Positions 25,608 through 34,464 of a stretch of 64,000 bases of DNA are shown here, in pieces. Under the pieces are notes generated by a model. That model was not told where the DNA came from. It ran no database searches and saw only the letters and a program-made list of their open reading frames with translations. The stretch is from assembly GCA_964384945.1 (NCBI GenBank), contig CAYLMK010000018.1:42231-106230 (forward strand), in the 5' to 3' direction. The stretch comes from S015-6 sp964384945 (GTDB lineage Bacteria > Desulfobacterota > DSWW01). A program made the translations under genes and the position numbers. Position 1 is the stretch's first letter; every line of letters begins with the position of its first letter.

Positions 25608-25851
25608 GATTACGCAGAAGGAGTCCCCGAGGTCGTGGATGTTCTGGCTACCCATGGGGAACGGTTCTATATGCCTTCGATCGTTGTCGGAGAGCTGACC
25701 TATGGCTTCTTGAGGGGAAGCAGGCAGGCCTTCAACGAAAGAAAACGGAAAGAGATCCTTGCCGGGTTGCAGATCGAAATCATCAGCGTAAATGCCGAGG
25801 TCGGCAGGAAGTACGCCCTCATCTGCAGGGCCCTGGAAAAGAAGGGGGTCA
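25608..25851 (+). pseudogene. VapC-like PIN-domain toxin remnant
   Basis: About 80 residues in one frame: DYAEGVPEVVDVLATHGERF, YMPSIVVGELTYGFLRGSRQ, AFNERKRKEILAGLQIEIIS, then GRKYALICRALEKKGV. This is the middle of a PIN-domain ribonuclease with the conserved Glu of GELTYG. The start with the first Asp is missing (stop codons just upstream), and the second half with the ND/D metal residues is gone where the convergent AOR gene ends (25849). No antitoxin gene is adjacent. It is dead, and its junction with the AOR marks a rearrangement. Confidence 0.65.
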
Positions 25852-28047
25852 GTTGGCGAGCTTCCGGTCGGCGTCTTTCCGCCCGGCCCGTTCCCGCACG
25901 CGCTCCCGGGCCGCATCGACGATGGCAAGATACCGCGGGTCATGGAAGCCGAGCCGCATCAGGGTGCTCTTGCGCGGGATGCCTTCCGCGTCCCAGCCCT
26001 TGGACTCGTACACGGCGTCGCAGAGCTTTTCGTACTGCAGAAGCCTGTACTCCTGCAGCATCGCGAGCTTTTCCTCATCCGACCTGCCTGCGATATCCAG
26101 GTTTGCGGCCTCGGTCAGGTACTTCTCGTAGTACCCCTTCCGGTCGAGGAATTCGTTCATGTAGACGGGCGCCATGGCGCGCAGGGGAATGGCATCCTCC
26201 TCGCGGGTCCCGAACCCCTGCCGCAGGTTGAAGAGCTTGTGGAGGGTGTAGGCCACCTCGGAATCGAAGAGCAGGTCGTCGAGGGTCTTCTGCCCGCCGA
26301 GGGTGGCGTTGACGAGTTCCACGTAGTATTCGACGGTCGGCATGTTTCTGGCCGGAATCTCGGTGAACTGGGCTTCCGGATGCCTCACGTCGATCCAGGG
26401 CAGCTTGCAGAGCCCCGCAAGGTTGAACCAGGTCCGGAACAGGGGGAACCAGTTCAGGGCCCGGGCCTTCTGGGCAAAGGTGGGCATCTCGTTCTTGATC
26501 TGGTCCAGGGCGATGAGCCAGGCCTCGTCGTGCTGCGGTCCCTTCAACGCAAAGCCGTAGCCGCCCTGCTGGGCCAAGGACTCCTTGGTGCCGTACATGG
26601 AGAACTCCAGGCCCTTGCACTCCATCCCGAACTTGGAGAGTTCCTGCAAGATCTCCGCCGGGTCCTGGCCGCTTCGCCGGGAAGCCCGGTCGGCGATCCG
26701 GCCCTTGAGGTAACGAATGCCGCGGCCTGCCTCCACCCCGAACCCCTTCCCCTGGCACATGGCGTAAAACAGGGCCGACAGTTCCTGCGTTTTTCCCCAT
26801 CCGAGGGCGATCCCGTCGGTGTCCTGCTCGGTCAGGAAACCCCGCTCGAAGGCCTCGACCAGGAAGGCGAGGGTCACGCCCGCGCTGATCGTGTCCACAC
26901 CGTACTCGTCACAGTACCAGGCATAATCCATCATGAAGTCCGGGTCGAACACCCCGAGGTTGGTCACGGCAGCGGCCGTCTCGTACTCCGGGCCGTCCAC
27001 GGCCACCTTCCTGCCGGCGTGCGGGCCGGTCTTGAGGATGTAAGCATCACAGCCCTTCGTGCAGGCCAGGTTGCAGCCGGGAAAGCACCCGTCCGGGAGC
27101 CCCTGATCGAAGTAGTGGTGTTCGAACACGTCCCCGGAAACCTTGGCGGCCTCCTCGGACTGGTTGTACTGATAATTGTTGATGGGCAGGATGTGGGCCG
27201 CATTCATCATATCGATGAGCGACGTCGTGCCCTGGCTGGCCATTCGCATCGCCTTCGGGTCGACCTCACGAATCACGCTCCTGAGCCGGTTGCCGACCCT
27301 GCGCAGCCGCTCCGCATCCGCAGGCAGGTTGGCAAGGGCCTTGTTGCGGTTGTTCCGCACCGCGATCCCCCACAGGCCCTTGGCCTCCATCACGGTGCCG
27401 GTCCCGCCCCGGCCCGCCTGCTTCGCCCGGGCCCGCTTCCGCTTCGGATCAAAGTAAATGCTGTTGAGACACCCGAACCAGGTATTCGCAGCGCCCTGGC
27501 CCGTGGTCAGAAGGGCGACGTTTCGTACCTGTCCGTCCCCTTTCCAGGCCTCGAGCCGGCCGTCGATCTCCAGAAGCGACCCGTATCCGGGCGGCGCTTC
27601 CCGGATGCTCACCGTACCGGCGTCCCCGTCGATCAGGACCATCACCCTCCCGTCGGACTTCCCGGTGACGGCGATCGCATCGAAACCGGAAAGTTTGACC
27701 AGGGCAAAGAAGTGGCCCCCCACGTTGGAATCGCAGAAGGTACCCGTCAAGGGAGAGATCGTCCCCGCGATGAACTTGCCCGTACCCACGAAGGCCGTCT
27801 CGCCGCAGAAGGGGCCGCCCGCCAGGGCGAGCACGTTCTCCGGGCTGTCGAACCGGGTCCCCGCGTTCGTCCCGTCGAAGACGAGCTGGAGGCAGTACCC
27901 CCTTCCGCCCACGAGCCTGCGCCTCATCTCTTCGGGGACCTGCTCGATCGATACAGTGTGCCGGCTGAGGTCGATCCTCAGGATCCGGTCCGTGTAGCCC
28001 CTCTCTACCCTGGCCGGTGTGTATTGCAGTTCCGCGAAGACCTTCAT
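25849..28047 (-). CDS. AOR-family tungsten oxidoreductase, atypical clade
   Basis: 732 residues, longer than the other two AORs here. The N-terminal pyranopterin domain is recognisable (DRILRIDLSRHTVSIEQVPE, then SPLTGTFCDSNVGGHFF and the FDAIAVTGKSDGRVMVLIDG core). The cluster region reads GCFPGCNLACTKGC at about 316-329: four Cys spaced C-x3-C-x3-C-x3-C instead of CxxCxxxC. A distal Cys lies in AGLCKLPW at about 546. DGPEYET is conserved. It would be a cytoplasmic W- or Mo-enzyme acting on an aldehyde or another low-potential substrate. It is divergent from a MoaD-like gene across a symmetric promoter. Assignment to AOR is firm, reaction unknown. Confidence 0.85.
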   Translation of the reverse strand: MKVFAELQYTPARVERGYTDRILRIDLSRHTVSIEQVPEEMRRRLVGGRGYCLQLVFDGTNAGTRFDSPENVLALAGGPFCGETAFVGTGKFIAGTISPLTGTFCDSNVGGHFFALVKLSGFDAIAVTGKSDGRVMVLIDGDAGTVSIREAPPGYGSLLEIDGRLEAWKGDGQVRNVALLTTGQGAANTWFGCLNSIYFDPKRKRARAKQAGRGGTGTVMEAKGLWGIAVRNNRNKALANLPADAERLRRVGNRLRSVIREVDPKAMRMASQGTTSLIDMMNAAHILPINNYQYNQSEEAAKVSGDVFEHHYFDQGLPDGCFPGCNLACTKGCDAYILKTGPHAGRKVAVDGPEYETAAAVTNLGVFDPDFMMDYAWYCDEYGVDTISAGVTLAFLVEAFERGFLTEQDTDGIALGWGKTQELSALFYAMCQGKGFGVEAGRGIRYLKGRIADRASRRSGQDPAEILQELSKFGMECKGLEFSMYGTKESLAQQGGYGFALKGPQHDEAWLIALDQIKNEMPTFAQKARALNWFPLFRTWFNLAGLCKLPWIDVRHPEAQFTEIPARNMPTVEYYVELVNATLGGQKTLDDLLFDSEVAYTLHKLFNLRQGFGTREEDAIPLRAMAPVYMNEFLDRKGYYEKYLTEAANLDIAGRSDEEKLAMLQEYRLLQYEKLCDAVYESKGWDAEGIPRKSTLMRLGFHDPRYLAIVDAARERVRERAGRKDADRKLAN

Positions 28048-28101
28048 GTCGTCCTATCTCCCTGCCTTCCGAGTTTCGGATCTGGAAAAAATCGAACTTA
28101 G

Positions 28102-28113
28102 CATTATATAATG
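28102..28113. promoter_or_regulatory. Symmetric (bidirectional) -10 region between AOR and MoaD-like genes
   Basis: CATTATATAATG is a perfect 12-bp palindrome that offers TATAAT on both strands (28107-28112 plus, 28103-28108 minus). Weak -35 matches sit at the right distance on each side: TGGAAA at 28083-28088 for plus, and the complement of CCGCAA near 28126 for minus. It is the only AT-rich spot in the 124-bp gap and would transcribe both genes. Confidence 0.55.
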
Positions 28114-28171
28114 AATGTTCTTGATCCGCAATCGCCACCGAAGGGCTTACGGCACCAAGAAGGGAGAGGAC

Positions 28172-28438
28172 ATGACGGTGGGATTCCTGGGCGCAATCCG
28201 CCGGATCACGGGGGTGAACGAGCAGCACGTCGAGGCCCCCACAGTGGGCTCGCTTCTTTCTTCCCTGCTCGGACTGTACGGGGATTCCTGGAGGGAGCAG
28301 GTCTTCGACGGCGAGGAAATCATCCCAGGCGTCACCGTCATGGTGAACGGGGTCAATATCCACAGGATTCGAGGGGTTTCCACGCCCCTTTCCCCGCAGG
28401 ACCGGATCGACATCTTCCCCATGTTCGAGGGCGGATGA
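28172..28438 (+). CDS. MoaD/ThiS-like sulfur-carrier protein
   Basis: 88 residues of the ubiquitin-like MoaD fold: FLGAIRRITGVNEQHVEAPT (strands 1-2), VGSLLSSLLGLYG (helix), VTVMVNGVNIHRIRGVSTPL, and the end DRIDIFPMFEGG with the C-terminal Gly-Gly needed for thiocarboxylation. The start at 28172 follows AAGGGAGAGG; the upstream open frame is not coding. It is divergent from the atypical AOR and probably supplies sulfur for that enzyme's pyranopterin cofactor. Confidence 0.85.
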   Translation: MTVGFLGAIRRITGVNEQHVEAPTVGSLLSSLLGLYGDSWREQVFDGEEIIPGVTVMVNGVNIHRIRGVSTPLSPQDRIDIFPMFEGG

Positions 28439-28445
28439 ACCGCCC
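28429..28445. terminator. Hairpin between convergent MoaD-like and FNR-like genes
   Basis: GGGCGG (28429-28434), a 5-nt loop and CCGCCC (28440-28445). It spans the MoaD-like stop codon and ends 14 nt before the stop of the convergent FNR-like gene. There is no T-run, so it is a weak candidate for a shared terminator. Confidence 0.35.
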
Positions 28446-28459
28446 GCTCCTCCGAAAAC

Positions 28460-29113
28460 TCAGTCTCCCGGGCCGGAAAAGAAGATCTCCGAGTAGACCC
28501 TCGATCCGGGAAAGGCCTCGTCCACCAGCAGGGTGACATCCCGGACCATCTCCTCGGAGCCGCACAGGTAAAAGTCGTAGGCTCCCCGCCGGAGGCTCGC
28601 CTCCAGGTATCCCGTAACCCTTCCCGAGAACACGTCGGGCCTTTGGTTCGGGCCGGCTCCGTGCCCCGTCAGACAAGGCACCACCTGGCGGGCAGCGGCC
28701 CGGAAGATCTCCTCGTAGTAGAGATCCTCGGGCTCGCGCACGCCGTGGAGAAGAAGGAAACCCCTCACGCCGGAGCGCGCCATGGCCGCAAACGGGGCGA
28801 TCCCCGTACCGGTGGCGACAAAAACGGCCGGCCGCTCCGAGGGCCGGAATGTGAAGTGTCCGCGGGGCCCGGAGAAGGCCAGCTCGGTGCCGGGCTCGAG
28901 CGAGCCCAGGGCCGGGGAGAGCGCGCCTGTCGGCAGGCGGCGGATGCACAGCGCCAGGGGGGCCTCTTCCTCTCCCGAGGTCAGAGAGTAGTCTCGTTCC
29001 AAGCCCTCAAGCTCGAGGCGTATGTGCTGGCCAGCCCGAAAGGAGAACCCCTCGGGCCTTGCGAGCCGCATTTCAAAGGTTTTCGCGGAGAGCCGGCGGG
29101 TCTCCCGGAGCAC
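28460..29113 (-). CDS. Ferredoxin-NAD(P)+ reductase-like flavoprotein
   Basis: 217 residues of the FNR fold. The FAD-binding motif is RDYSLTS (about 41-47) after GQHIRLEL; the GALSPALGSLEPGTELAFSG loop follows; the nucleotide motif is VATGTGIAPFAAMARSG (about 98-114); and the C-terminus has YDFYLCGSEEMVRDV. No ferredoxin domain is attached. It would move electrons between NAD(P)H and a small carrier. The start is uncertain: GTG 29113 has no clear ribosome site, and family-like residues (RKYRTVLRETRRL) continue upstream in frame, so the true start may be up to about 14 codons earlier at a rare codon. Confidence 0.8.
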   Translation of the reverse strand: MLRETRRLSAKTFEMRLARPEGFSFRAGQHIRLELEGLERDYSLTSGEEEAPLALCIRRLPTGALSPALGSLEPGTELAFSGPRGHFTFRPSERPAVFVATGTGIAPFAAMARSGVRGFLLLHGVREPEDLYYEEIFRAAARQVVPCLTGHGAGPNQRPDVFSGRVTGYLEASLRRGAYDFYLCGSEEMVRDVTLLVDEAFPGSRVYSEIFFSGPGD

Positions 29114-29156
29114 GGTCCGGTATTTCCTGGGACGGGTGGCGGCAGGCGGTTTCGTC

Positions 29157-29726
29157 TTACGGCTCCCAGAGAGTGTCCGCTATCCCTTGCAGATGGTTGC
29201 AGTACCGGGCCAGCACGAACAGGTAGTCGGACAGCCGATTGAGGTATGTTCCCAATCGAGCCTGCCCGGTCCCCTCTGACTCGGGCTCCGTTGTCTCCAG
29301 CAGGGCGACCACATGCCTCTCGGCGCGGCGGCAGACGGTCCTGGCCACGTGGGCCCAGCAGGCAGAGGGGTGGCCGCCGGGCAGGATGAACCCTCTCAAG
29401 GCCGTGAGCGCCTCTTCCATTCGGTCGATCTCGCTCTCGAGCCTCCTCACTGCGCCCTCGTCCAGGTCGGGCAGATCCTCGAAGGGCGGCGAATCCGTTG
29501 TTGTGGCCAGCCTGCCGCCTATACAGAAGAGGTCTCTCTGGACCTGCTCCACGGCCCGGCCGAGCCGCGGATCGTCTCCTGAAAGGAACGCCGCGAGCGC
29601 GCCGAGCACGCTGTTCAGCTCGTCCACATCCCCGTAGGCCTCCACCCGGTGGTCGGCCTTGCTGACTCGCTCTCCGCTGAACAGACTCGTCTTTCCCCTG
29701 TCCCCGGTCTTGGTGTAGATCTTCAT
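29157..29726 (-). CDS. Cob(I)alamin adenosyltransferase, PduO type
   Basis: 189 residues. The ATP-binding N-terminus is KIYTKTGDRGKTSLFSGERV followed by AYGDVDELNSVLG, and the C-terminal helices carry RTVCRRAERHVVAL and YLNRLSDYLFVLARYCN. These are the PduO/MMAB family signatures. The enzyme makes adenosylcobalamin from cob(I)alamin and ATP, supplying B12-dependent mutases. The FNR-like gene follows on the same strand and could supply the electrons that reduce cobalamin; this pairing is inference. Confidence 0.93.
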   Translation of the reverse strand: MKIYTKTGDRGKTSLFSGERVSKADHRVEAYGDVDELNSVLGALAAFLSGDDPRLGRAVEQVQRDLFCIGGRLATTTDSPPFEDLPDLDEGAVRRLESEIDRMEEALTALRGFILPGGHPSACWAHVARTVCRRAERHVVALLETTEPESEGTGQARLGTYLNRLSDYLFVLARYCNHLQGIADTLWEP

Positions 29727-29901
29727 CGCCCCTCGCTATGCCCGGGAAAATAGGTAACCCTGCTCCTGTGCATCCGTACCTGGCCGGCTTGCCGCGGTCC
29801 GTCTCGATTCGGGTGCCCCCATTATCCCGGACAGGGTAAGGAGCGTCAAGAAAAGGGGGGAAGGCGGCACGAACCTGCCTGAAAGGCGCGGGGGGGAGTC
29901 G

Positions 29902-32900
29902 TCAGATCAGCAACGAAACCATGCCGACGACCGGAAGCAGGAGAACCCGCACCAGGAGCCTCGGCCATCGGTGCTCGGAGATGAAGTCCGCGACCGGCGG
30001 GCTCCACGTATAATAGGCGTGAACAAGGTCCTTCCCGATTTCGTTTGTGAGCAGGACCCGATCTCTGAATTTCCTGAGGATCTGCACCTTGCCTTCCAGC
30101 GGGGAGCCGAAGGCGGCCGTCGCGATGAAGCACGCCGCGGGATCCGGGTCAGGGTCGCAGGGATCGCCGATACCGTCGTTGTCCAGGTCGACCTGATCCG
30201 GGTTTTCCGCAAAGGGGCAGTTGTCGCACACATTTCCCCAGCCGTCTCGCTCCAGATCCTCCTGACCCGGGTTCGGAGTGAAGGGGCAGTTGTCCGGGCC
30301 GTTGAGCACGCCGTCCTCATCCTCGTCGCCGCCGGGATCCTCCACCCTGAGCGACAGGGCCGGATCACCGAAATACTCGTACTGCTCGATGACCTCGATG
30401 CCGACACCCCCGCCCACCACGGCCGATATCTTGGCCGCGGTCGTGGCCGCGCCGAGCTCCGTGTTCCGGTCGTCGAACAACTGCCGAAAGAGAGCCTCCA
30501 CAACGACCGCATCGGGATAGACATAGGTCAGCGCAGTCGGACTGAAGGCGCCGACGGCCCCCCTGTCCGCAAAGTGCAGGAACCTCTCCGCCATGGAGTA
30601 ATGAACCAGCGGGTGCGCGAAAAATCCGTTGTTGCAGGAGGCGACCACGACAAAGGTCCAGAGATGGTCGTTTTCGAGCTCCTCGATCTCCTCCAACCGG
30701 AGAAGATGCCTGGCCGACCAGCCTCCCACGGAGCCGTGCCCGATGTAGTTCGTCAGCAGGGCGCCGCCGTTGATGGCGTATTTCAGGTGCACCGAGGCCT
30801 TGGGCCGCTCGTTGACTCCGTAATGATCGAGGTAGATGCGCCGGAGCAGGTGGTTTTCCGGGATGGAGGCCTCGATCAGGCCGTCGGAGAGATTCACAAA
30901 ATCCGCGCCTTCGTCGGCCGCAAAGATGGCTCGCCTCATCCACAGAGACTGTTCCAGGTTCTCGTAGGCGATCAGCTTGTCGACGACGTCGGAAGCGAAC
31001 CATGCATCCCGCACGGCGATGCGGCCCACGAACAGGTCGGGAAGGTCGTCGTTGCCGGAAACGCAGGCATAGGGATGGTCCACCGAGATCTGGCCTGTCG
31101 GCTGCCTGTCCGCCACCATGGCGGGCAGCGGGTGCCGAAAGCCCTGGCCGAGATAGTCCTTGAAGTCATAGGTCGCGTCGCCCAGCAGAAGCACATAGAG
31201 CGGGGCAGGGGGGTCCCAGTGCGCATAGGCATACGCAAGGAAGTCCTTGATGGCCGGGGGGCTGACGATCCCGTGGTTGAACTCGTCATAGATATCGTCC
31301 ACCTGCACGACTCGAACCCGCAATCCCTGCGCCTCCCTGTGGTCCGCCAGGGTTTGTGCCGCCGCGACGAGGGGCTTGGTGGTGATCGCGATGTAGTCCG
31401 CCCCATTCGAGCCGGACCGCAGATCGCTCGGAGCGTCCAGCTCGATGGATGCGGGCGACTGCCTGCGACCCGTTGAGAGGCCGATATACTGCCGCGTCCC
31501 GCCGAGTGCGTCTTCGAAGCCCGCGGTGTAGAGGCCTCCCTGCTGCGTGACCTCGGCCCCGCTGAGAAAGACCGGATCCCGCGGGTTCGTGACGTCGAAC
31601 ACCTCGATTTCCCCCACGGAGAATCCGTCGACGGCGAACCCGAATGTGCCGGCCCCGTTTCCGCTGAAGACGAGTCGATCGTCCTCGGCCACGTACGTGT
31701 CCAGGTACTCGATCTCGATCCAGTTGGTGTAGAAGCCGTCCACGCTGGAACCCGTATCTCCAGGGGCCGCCAGCTCGATCCGGTTCTCCCCTTCCAGGAA
31801 AAGGGACTGATCCACGGGCACCTGGTGCACATACTCCACGAACCCGTCCCAGCGGGCGTCGTCGACCGAAACCCCGTTGATTTCGAGCGTCGTGTGATGG
31901 TCGGGATGGACGGTCGTGCCTGTGCATCCGGTCAGGGCCATGCGCAGGACGCCGGTACCCGGCTCGCTCGACAGATTCCGCAGGGAGACGGTATAGCTCT
32001 TTGCGACCGGCGCATTCAGCTTGTGCCAATACCAGTGATCCGCTGACTCGCCTCCCTGCGGATTCTGGTAATAGAGGAGGTTCTGTTCCACGCGGATCTT
32101 GTTGGGAAAGGAGGTGAATACGGGTGCGGAACCCTCCGGCGTGACGTCCCGCTCTTCCATCCGAAGCCCCGCCGCATGGTCCGCGTACAGCCAGTAGACA
32201 TTCGTAGCCGTGTAGATCGTCTCCTCCGGAAGGCCGTAGAAGACGAGGCGGTCCGACGGGTCAAAGACCCCGTCTTCTTCTCCCTCAACCAGAATGGGGA
32301 TCTCCTCCCCCTTGTTTTCCAGATGCAGGTTCCTCGGATCGATGCCCGAAGGGTCGTACCCGGCGCCGGCCAGATCGTCGTAGCCGACCTCATAGATCCC
32401 GGCCTCCGACACGCCGAGCTTCACGGACCCGCCCACGCCGGAGTCGGCCCGCACGGCACCCACAGGGGCGGCGAAGCTGTCCAGGGTCTCCCGCTCGATT
32501 CCGGCCGGAAACCTCCTGACCGCATCGTAGTTTGCGATCAGCCCGGAGAGCATGGCCTCGTAACGGTCCGAGAGGTCGGTCCGCGTCCGCCTGTCATGCA
32601 GGTTCGTCAGAGGGATCCCGTAGTCCACGCGCACCCGAATCCGCCTGTACAGTCGCACCTCTTCTCGAGACGGATTGGCCTGCGCGAGATGGATGACAAG
32701 GTGGGCTGCCGGGAGTTCCCGCAGATATCCGGCGGGCCTGACCTCTGCGAGTTCTCCCGGCAGAAAGCTGTCCGATTCGTAAGCGCTTTCGTCTTGCTGG
32801 AATTCTTCTGCGATCCGTCGGGTTCCGTTTTCCTCCTTCAGGACCCTTCGAGGACAGGGAAAGGGCAGCGTATCGGTCCATGTTTGATGCTCGGCCGCCA

Positions 32901-33180
32901 GCACCGTCGCCCTGGGCGCCGCCCCCTCCGGAACGCCGACCAGCAGCCCGCCGATCGGCAGTTGGGGGAGGCCCTCCCGGGAGGAGAGACCGGCCCCGGG
33001 AAGGGAGATCCTCGTGTAGGGCCTGCCTCCTTCCTGAACGGTCCGGGCAAGGTAGCCCTCCATCGTGAATTCGAGCACCACGGCCCGCTCATCCGAGGCA
33101 ATCGTGCGGACATGGACGCCTGCCTGAAGCCCGAACGGAACGAGGGCCGCGACCGCAGTGAGCAGGATCGCTCTTCGCAT
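29902..33180 (-). CDS. Secreted C25 (gingipain-like) cysteine peptidase with CFI-box C-terminus
   Basis: 1092 residues. The signal peptide is MRRAILLTAVAALVPFGLQAG. After a long N-terminal beta region comes the peptidase C25 domain: LLLGDATYDFKDYLG, the catalytic His in NYIGHGSVGGW and the catalytic Cys in VASCNNGFF, spaced as in gingipains. Near the C-terminus are thrombospondin-type-3 calcium repeats (DNCPFTPNPGQEDLERDGWG, DNCPFAENPDQVDLDNDGIG). It ends with CFIATAAFGSPLEGKV, LRKFRDRVLLTN, SPPVADFI and a final hydrophobic helix, the CFI-box sorting module of Desulfobacterota surface proteins. It is probably processed at the envelope. The next gene upstream on the same strand is also a secreted Cys-rich protein. 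Confidence 0.88.
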   Translation of the reverse strand: MRRAILLTAVAALVPFGLQAGVHVRTIASDERAVVLEFTMEGYLARTVQEGGRPYTRISLPGAGLSSREGLPQLPIGGLLVGVPEGAAPRATVLAAEHQTWTDTLPFPCPRRVLKEENGTRRIAEEFQQDESAYESDSFLPGELAEVRPAGYLRELPAAHLVIHLAQANPSREEVRLYRRIRVRVDYGIPLTNLHDRRTRTDLSDRYEAMLSGLIANYDAVRRFPAGIERETLDSFAAPVGAVRADSGVGGSVKLGVSEAGIYEVGYDDLAGAGYDPSGIDPRNLHLENKGEEIPILVEGEEDGVFDPSDRLVFYGLPEETIYTATNVYWLYADHAAGLRMEERDVTPEGSAPVFTSFPNKIRVEQNLLYYQNPQGGESADHWYWHKLNAPVAKSYTVSLRNLSSEPGTGVLRMALTGCTGTTVHPDHHTTLEINGVSVDDARWDGFVEYVHQVPVDQSLFLEGENRIELAAPGDTGSSVDGFYTNWIEIEYLDTYVAEDDRLVFSGNGAGTFGFAVDGFSVGEIEVFDVTNPRDPVFLSGAEVTQQGGLYTAGFEDALGGTRQYIGLSTGRRQSPASIELDAPSDLRSGSNGADYIAITTKPLVAAAQTLADHREAQGLRVRVVQVDDIYDEFNHGIVSPPAIKDFLAYAYAHWDPPAPLYVLLLGDATYDFKDYLGQGFRHPLPAMVADRQPTGQISVDHPYACVSGNDDLPDLFVGRIAVRDAWFASDVVDKLIAYENLEQSLWMRRAIFAADEGADFVNLSDGLIEASIPENHLLRRIYLDHYGVNERPKASVHLKYAINGGALLTNYIGHGSVGGWSARHLLRLEEIEELENDHLWTFVVVASCNNGFFAHPLVHYSMAERFLHFADRGAVGAFSPTALTYVYPDAVVVEALFRQLFDDRNTELGAATTAAKISAVVGGGVGIEVIEQYEYFGDPALSLRVEDPGGDEDEDGVLNGPDNCPFTPNPGQEDLERDGWGNVCDNCPFAENPDQVDLDNDGIGDPCDPDPDPAACFIATAAFGSPLEGKVQILRKFRDRVLLTNEIGKDLVHAYYTWSPPVADFISEHRWPRLLVRVLLLPVVGMVSLLI

Positions 33181-33273
33181 GCCCCTTCTCCCAGGAAGCC
33201 TCTCCCCCCGTTTCTCCGCTGCCTGTCTCTCCGGGAGCCCTTCGCACCGGAATCCCCGAAGGCGAGCCGTCGG

Positions 33274-34464
33274 CTAACGCCTCCTGCGGTAGATCCTGAA
33301 CCCCAGCCACACGCCGGCCAGGAGCAGGGGCAGGCTCAACGGGTAGAGGGCATCCGGGGGCCTGGCCCCCGGCGCTCCGACGGCAGAGGCCTCGGCATCG
33401 GATGCCGCACACCCGCCGCTTGCGCCCACCAAGGTGGAAACGGGTCCAAAAAGGTTGGTCGTTCCGTCGTTCTCCACCTCTTGCAGCTTGTACCAGTAAA
33501 CCCTGCCGTTCACGACATCGTTGTCCGTAAAGCTGTAATCGGCTCCCTGGATGAGCCCCCCCTGGGCAAGAATGAGCTGGGCGTTGATTTTGACATACTC
33601 CCCGAACTCTTCTTCGCTCCGCAGGAGATTGAATCCGGCCGTCGCGATCTCCGAGCCGGTGACCCACTGGATCAAAACGCTTCCATCGCCTCCCCTCGCG
33701 GTGAAATCGTCCAGGTCAATCGCGATCGGGCTGCACTTGCAGTCCACGCAGAACGGGCTTTCGGACGGGCAGGCGGACAGGCCGGGCTCGCCGCACTCCT
33801 CGCCGGGGTCCGCGACCCCATCCCCGCACACGGGCTCCTTGCAGATCGGCGCGCCCACGCACACATCATCCTGGCAGCACGGATCCTCGAACCCGGTGGC
33901 AGCGCACGGATAGGAGCAGGAAGCGTTTTCTTCGTTGCACACCTCGGCCGTGCACGGGTTCGCGTCCAAACACGGGTTCCCGGAACTCAGGCACTGATCG
34001 TTCTCTTCATCGCAGGACTCGGTGCCGTTGCAGAACAGGCCGTCGTCCTCGCAGGGAGGCATGCCGGCCTGGCAGCTCCCCGAATCGCACGTCTCGGCCC
34101 CGTTGCACCAGATCCCGTCGTCGCAACTCGCCGAGGCATCCGGCTCCTCGTCGATCAGGCCGTCGCAATCGTTGTCCACGCCGTCACAGACCTCGACGGC
34201 CCCCGGATGGACGCATCTTGCACACGGCCCGCAGTCCGGCGTGCCGCACGCGCACCCGGCGCACGCCGGTGGGTCGTCGCACGGGTTGTCGTCGCAGTCC
34301 AAATCGGGATAGGTACACTTGGTGCTTGCCGGGTTGCCGTAATCGTCTCCATCGTTGTCCGTGCACCAGCAGGCGATCGAACTCGATGCCTGCGCCGCCA
34401 CGGGCAGCAGCACAAAGGCTGCCAGGACAAACAATACCGTCTTGATTCTGGTCTGGATTCGCAT
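33274..34464 (-). CDS. Secreted Cys-rich protein with MopE-like motifs and C-terminal membrane anchor
   Basis: 396 residues from ATG 34464, set by GCAGGAGG. The signal peptide is KTVLFVLAAFVLLPVAAQAS. The N-terminal 250 residues are dense in Cys and Asp (DNDGDDYGNPAST, CDGVDNDCDGLIDEEPDASA, CNGTESCDEENDQC), the putative metal-binding/MopE and EGF-like style seen in myxobacterial and deltaproteobacterial surface proteins. A fibronectin-like segment (VLIQWVTGSEIATAGFNLLR) follows. It ends with GGCAASDAE, a hydrophobic stretch and RRRR, resembling MYXO- or Synerg-CTERM sorting signals. Function unknown; likely cell-surface. It precedes the C25 peptidase with a 93-nt gap, so the two may be cotranscribed. 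Confidence 0.8.
   Translation of the reverse strand: MRIQTRIKTVLFVLAAFVLLPVAAQASSSIACWCTDNDGDDYGNPASTKCTYPDLDCDDNPCDDPPACAGCACGTPDCGPCARCVHPGAVEVCDGVDNDCDGLIDEEPDASASCDDGIWCNGAETCDSGSCQAGMPPCEDDGLFCNGTESCDEENDQCLSSGNPCLDANPCTAEVCNEENASCSYPCAATGFEDPCCQDDVCVGAPICKEPVCGDGVADPGEECGEPGLSACPSESPFCVDCKCSPIAIDLDDFTARGGDGSVLIQWVTGSEIATAGFNLLRSEEEFGEYVKINAQLILAQGGLIQGADYSFTDNDVVNGRVYWYKLQEVENDGTTNLFGPVSTLVGASGGCAASDAEASAVGAPGARPPDALYPLSLPLLLAGVWLGFRIYRRRR

Noticed and set aside
25792..28101. 769-codon plus-strand open frame opposite the atypical AOR
   Set aside because: Antisense shadow in GC-rich DNA; the minus strand has clear AOR motifs.
29971..31476. 501-codon plus-strand frame opposite the C25 peptidase
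   Set aside because: Low-complexity, Val/Gly/Arg-rich antisense shadow; the minus-strand protein has a signal peptide, catalytic motifs and a sorting domain.
24179..34464. MopE-type Asp/Cys repeats as possible tandem DNA repeats or CRISPR-like array
   Set aside because: The repeats are at protein level with variable spacing and codons; no direct DNA repeats with regular spacers.
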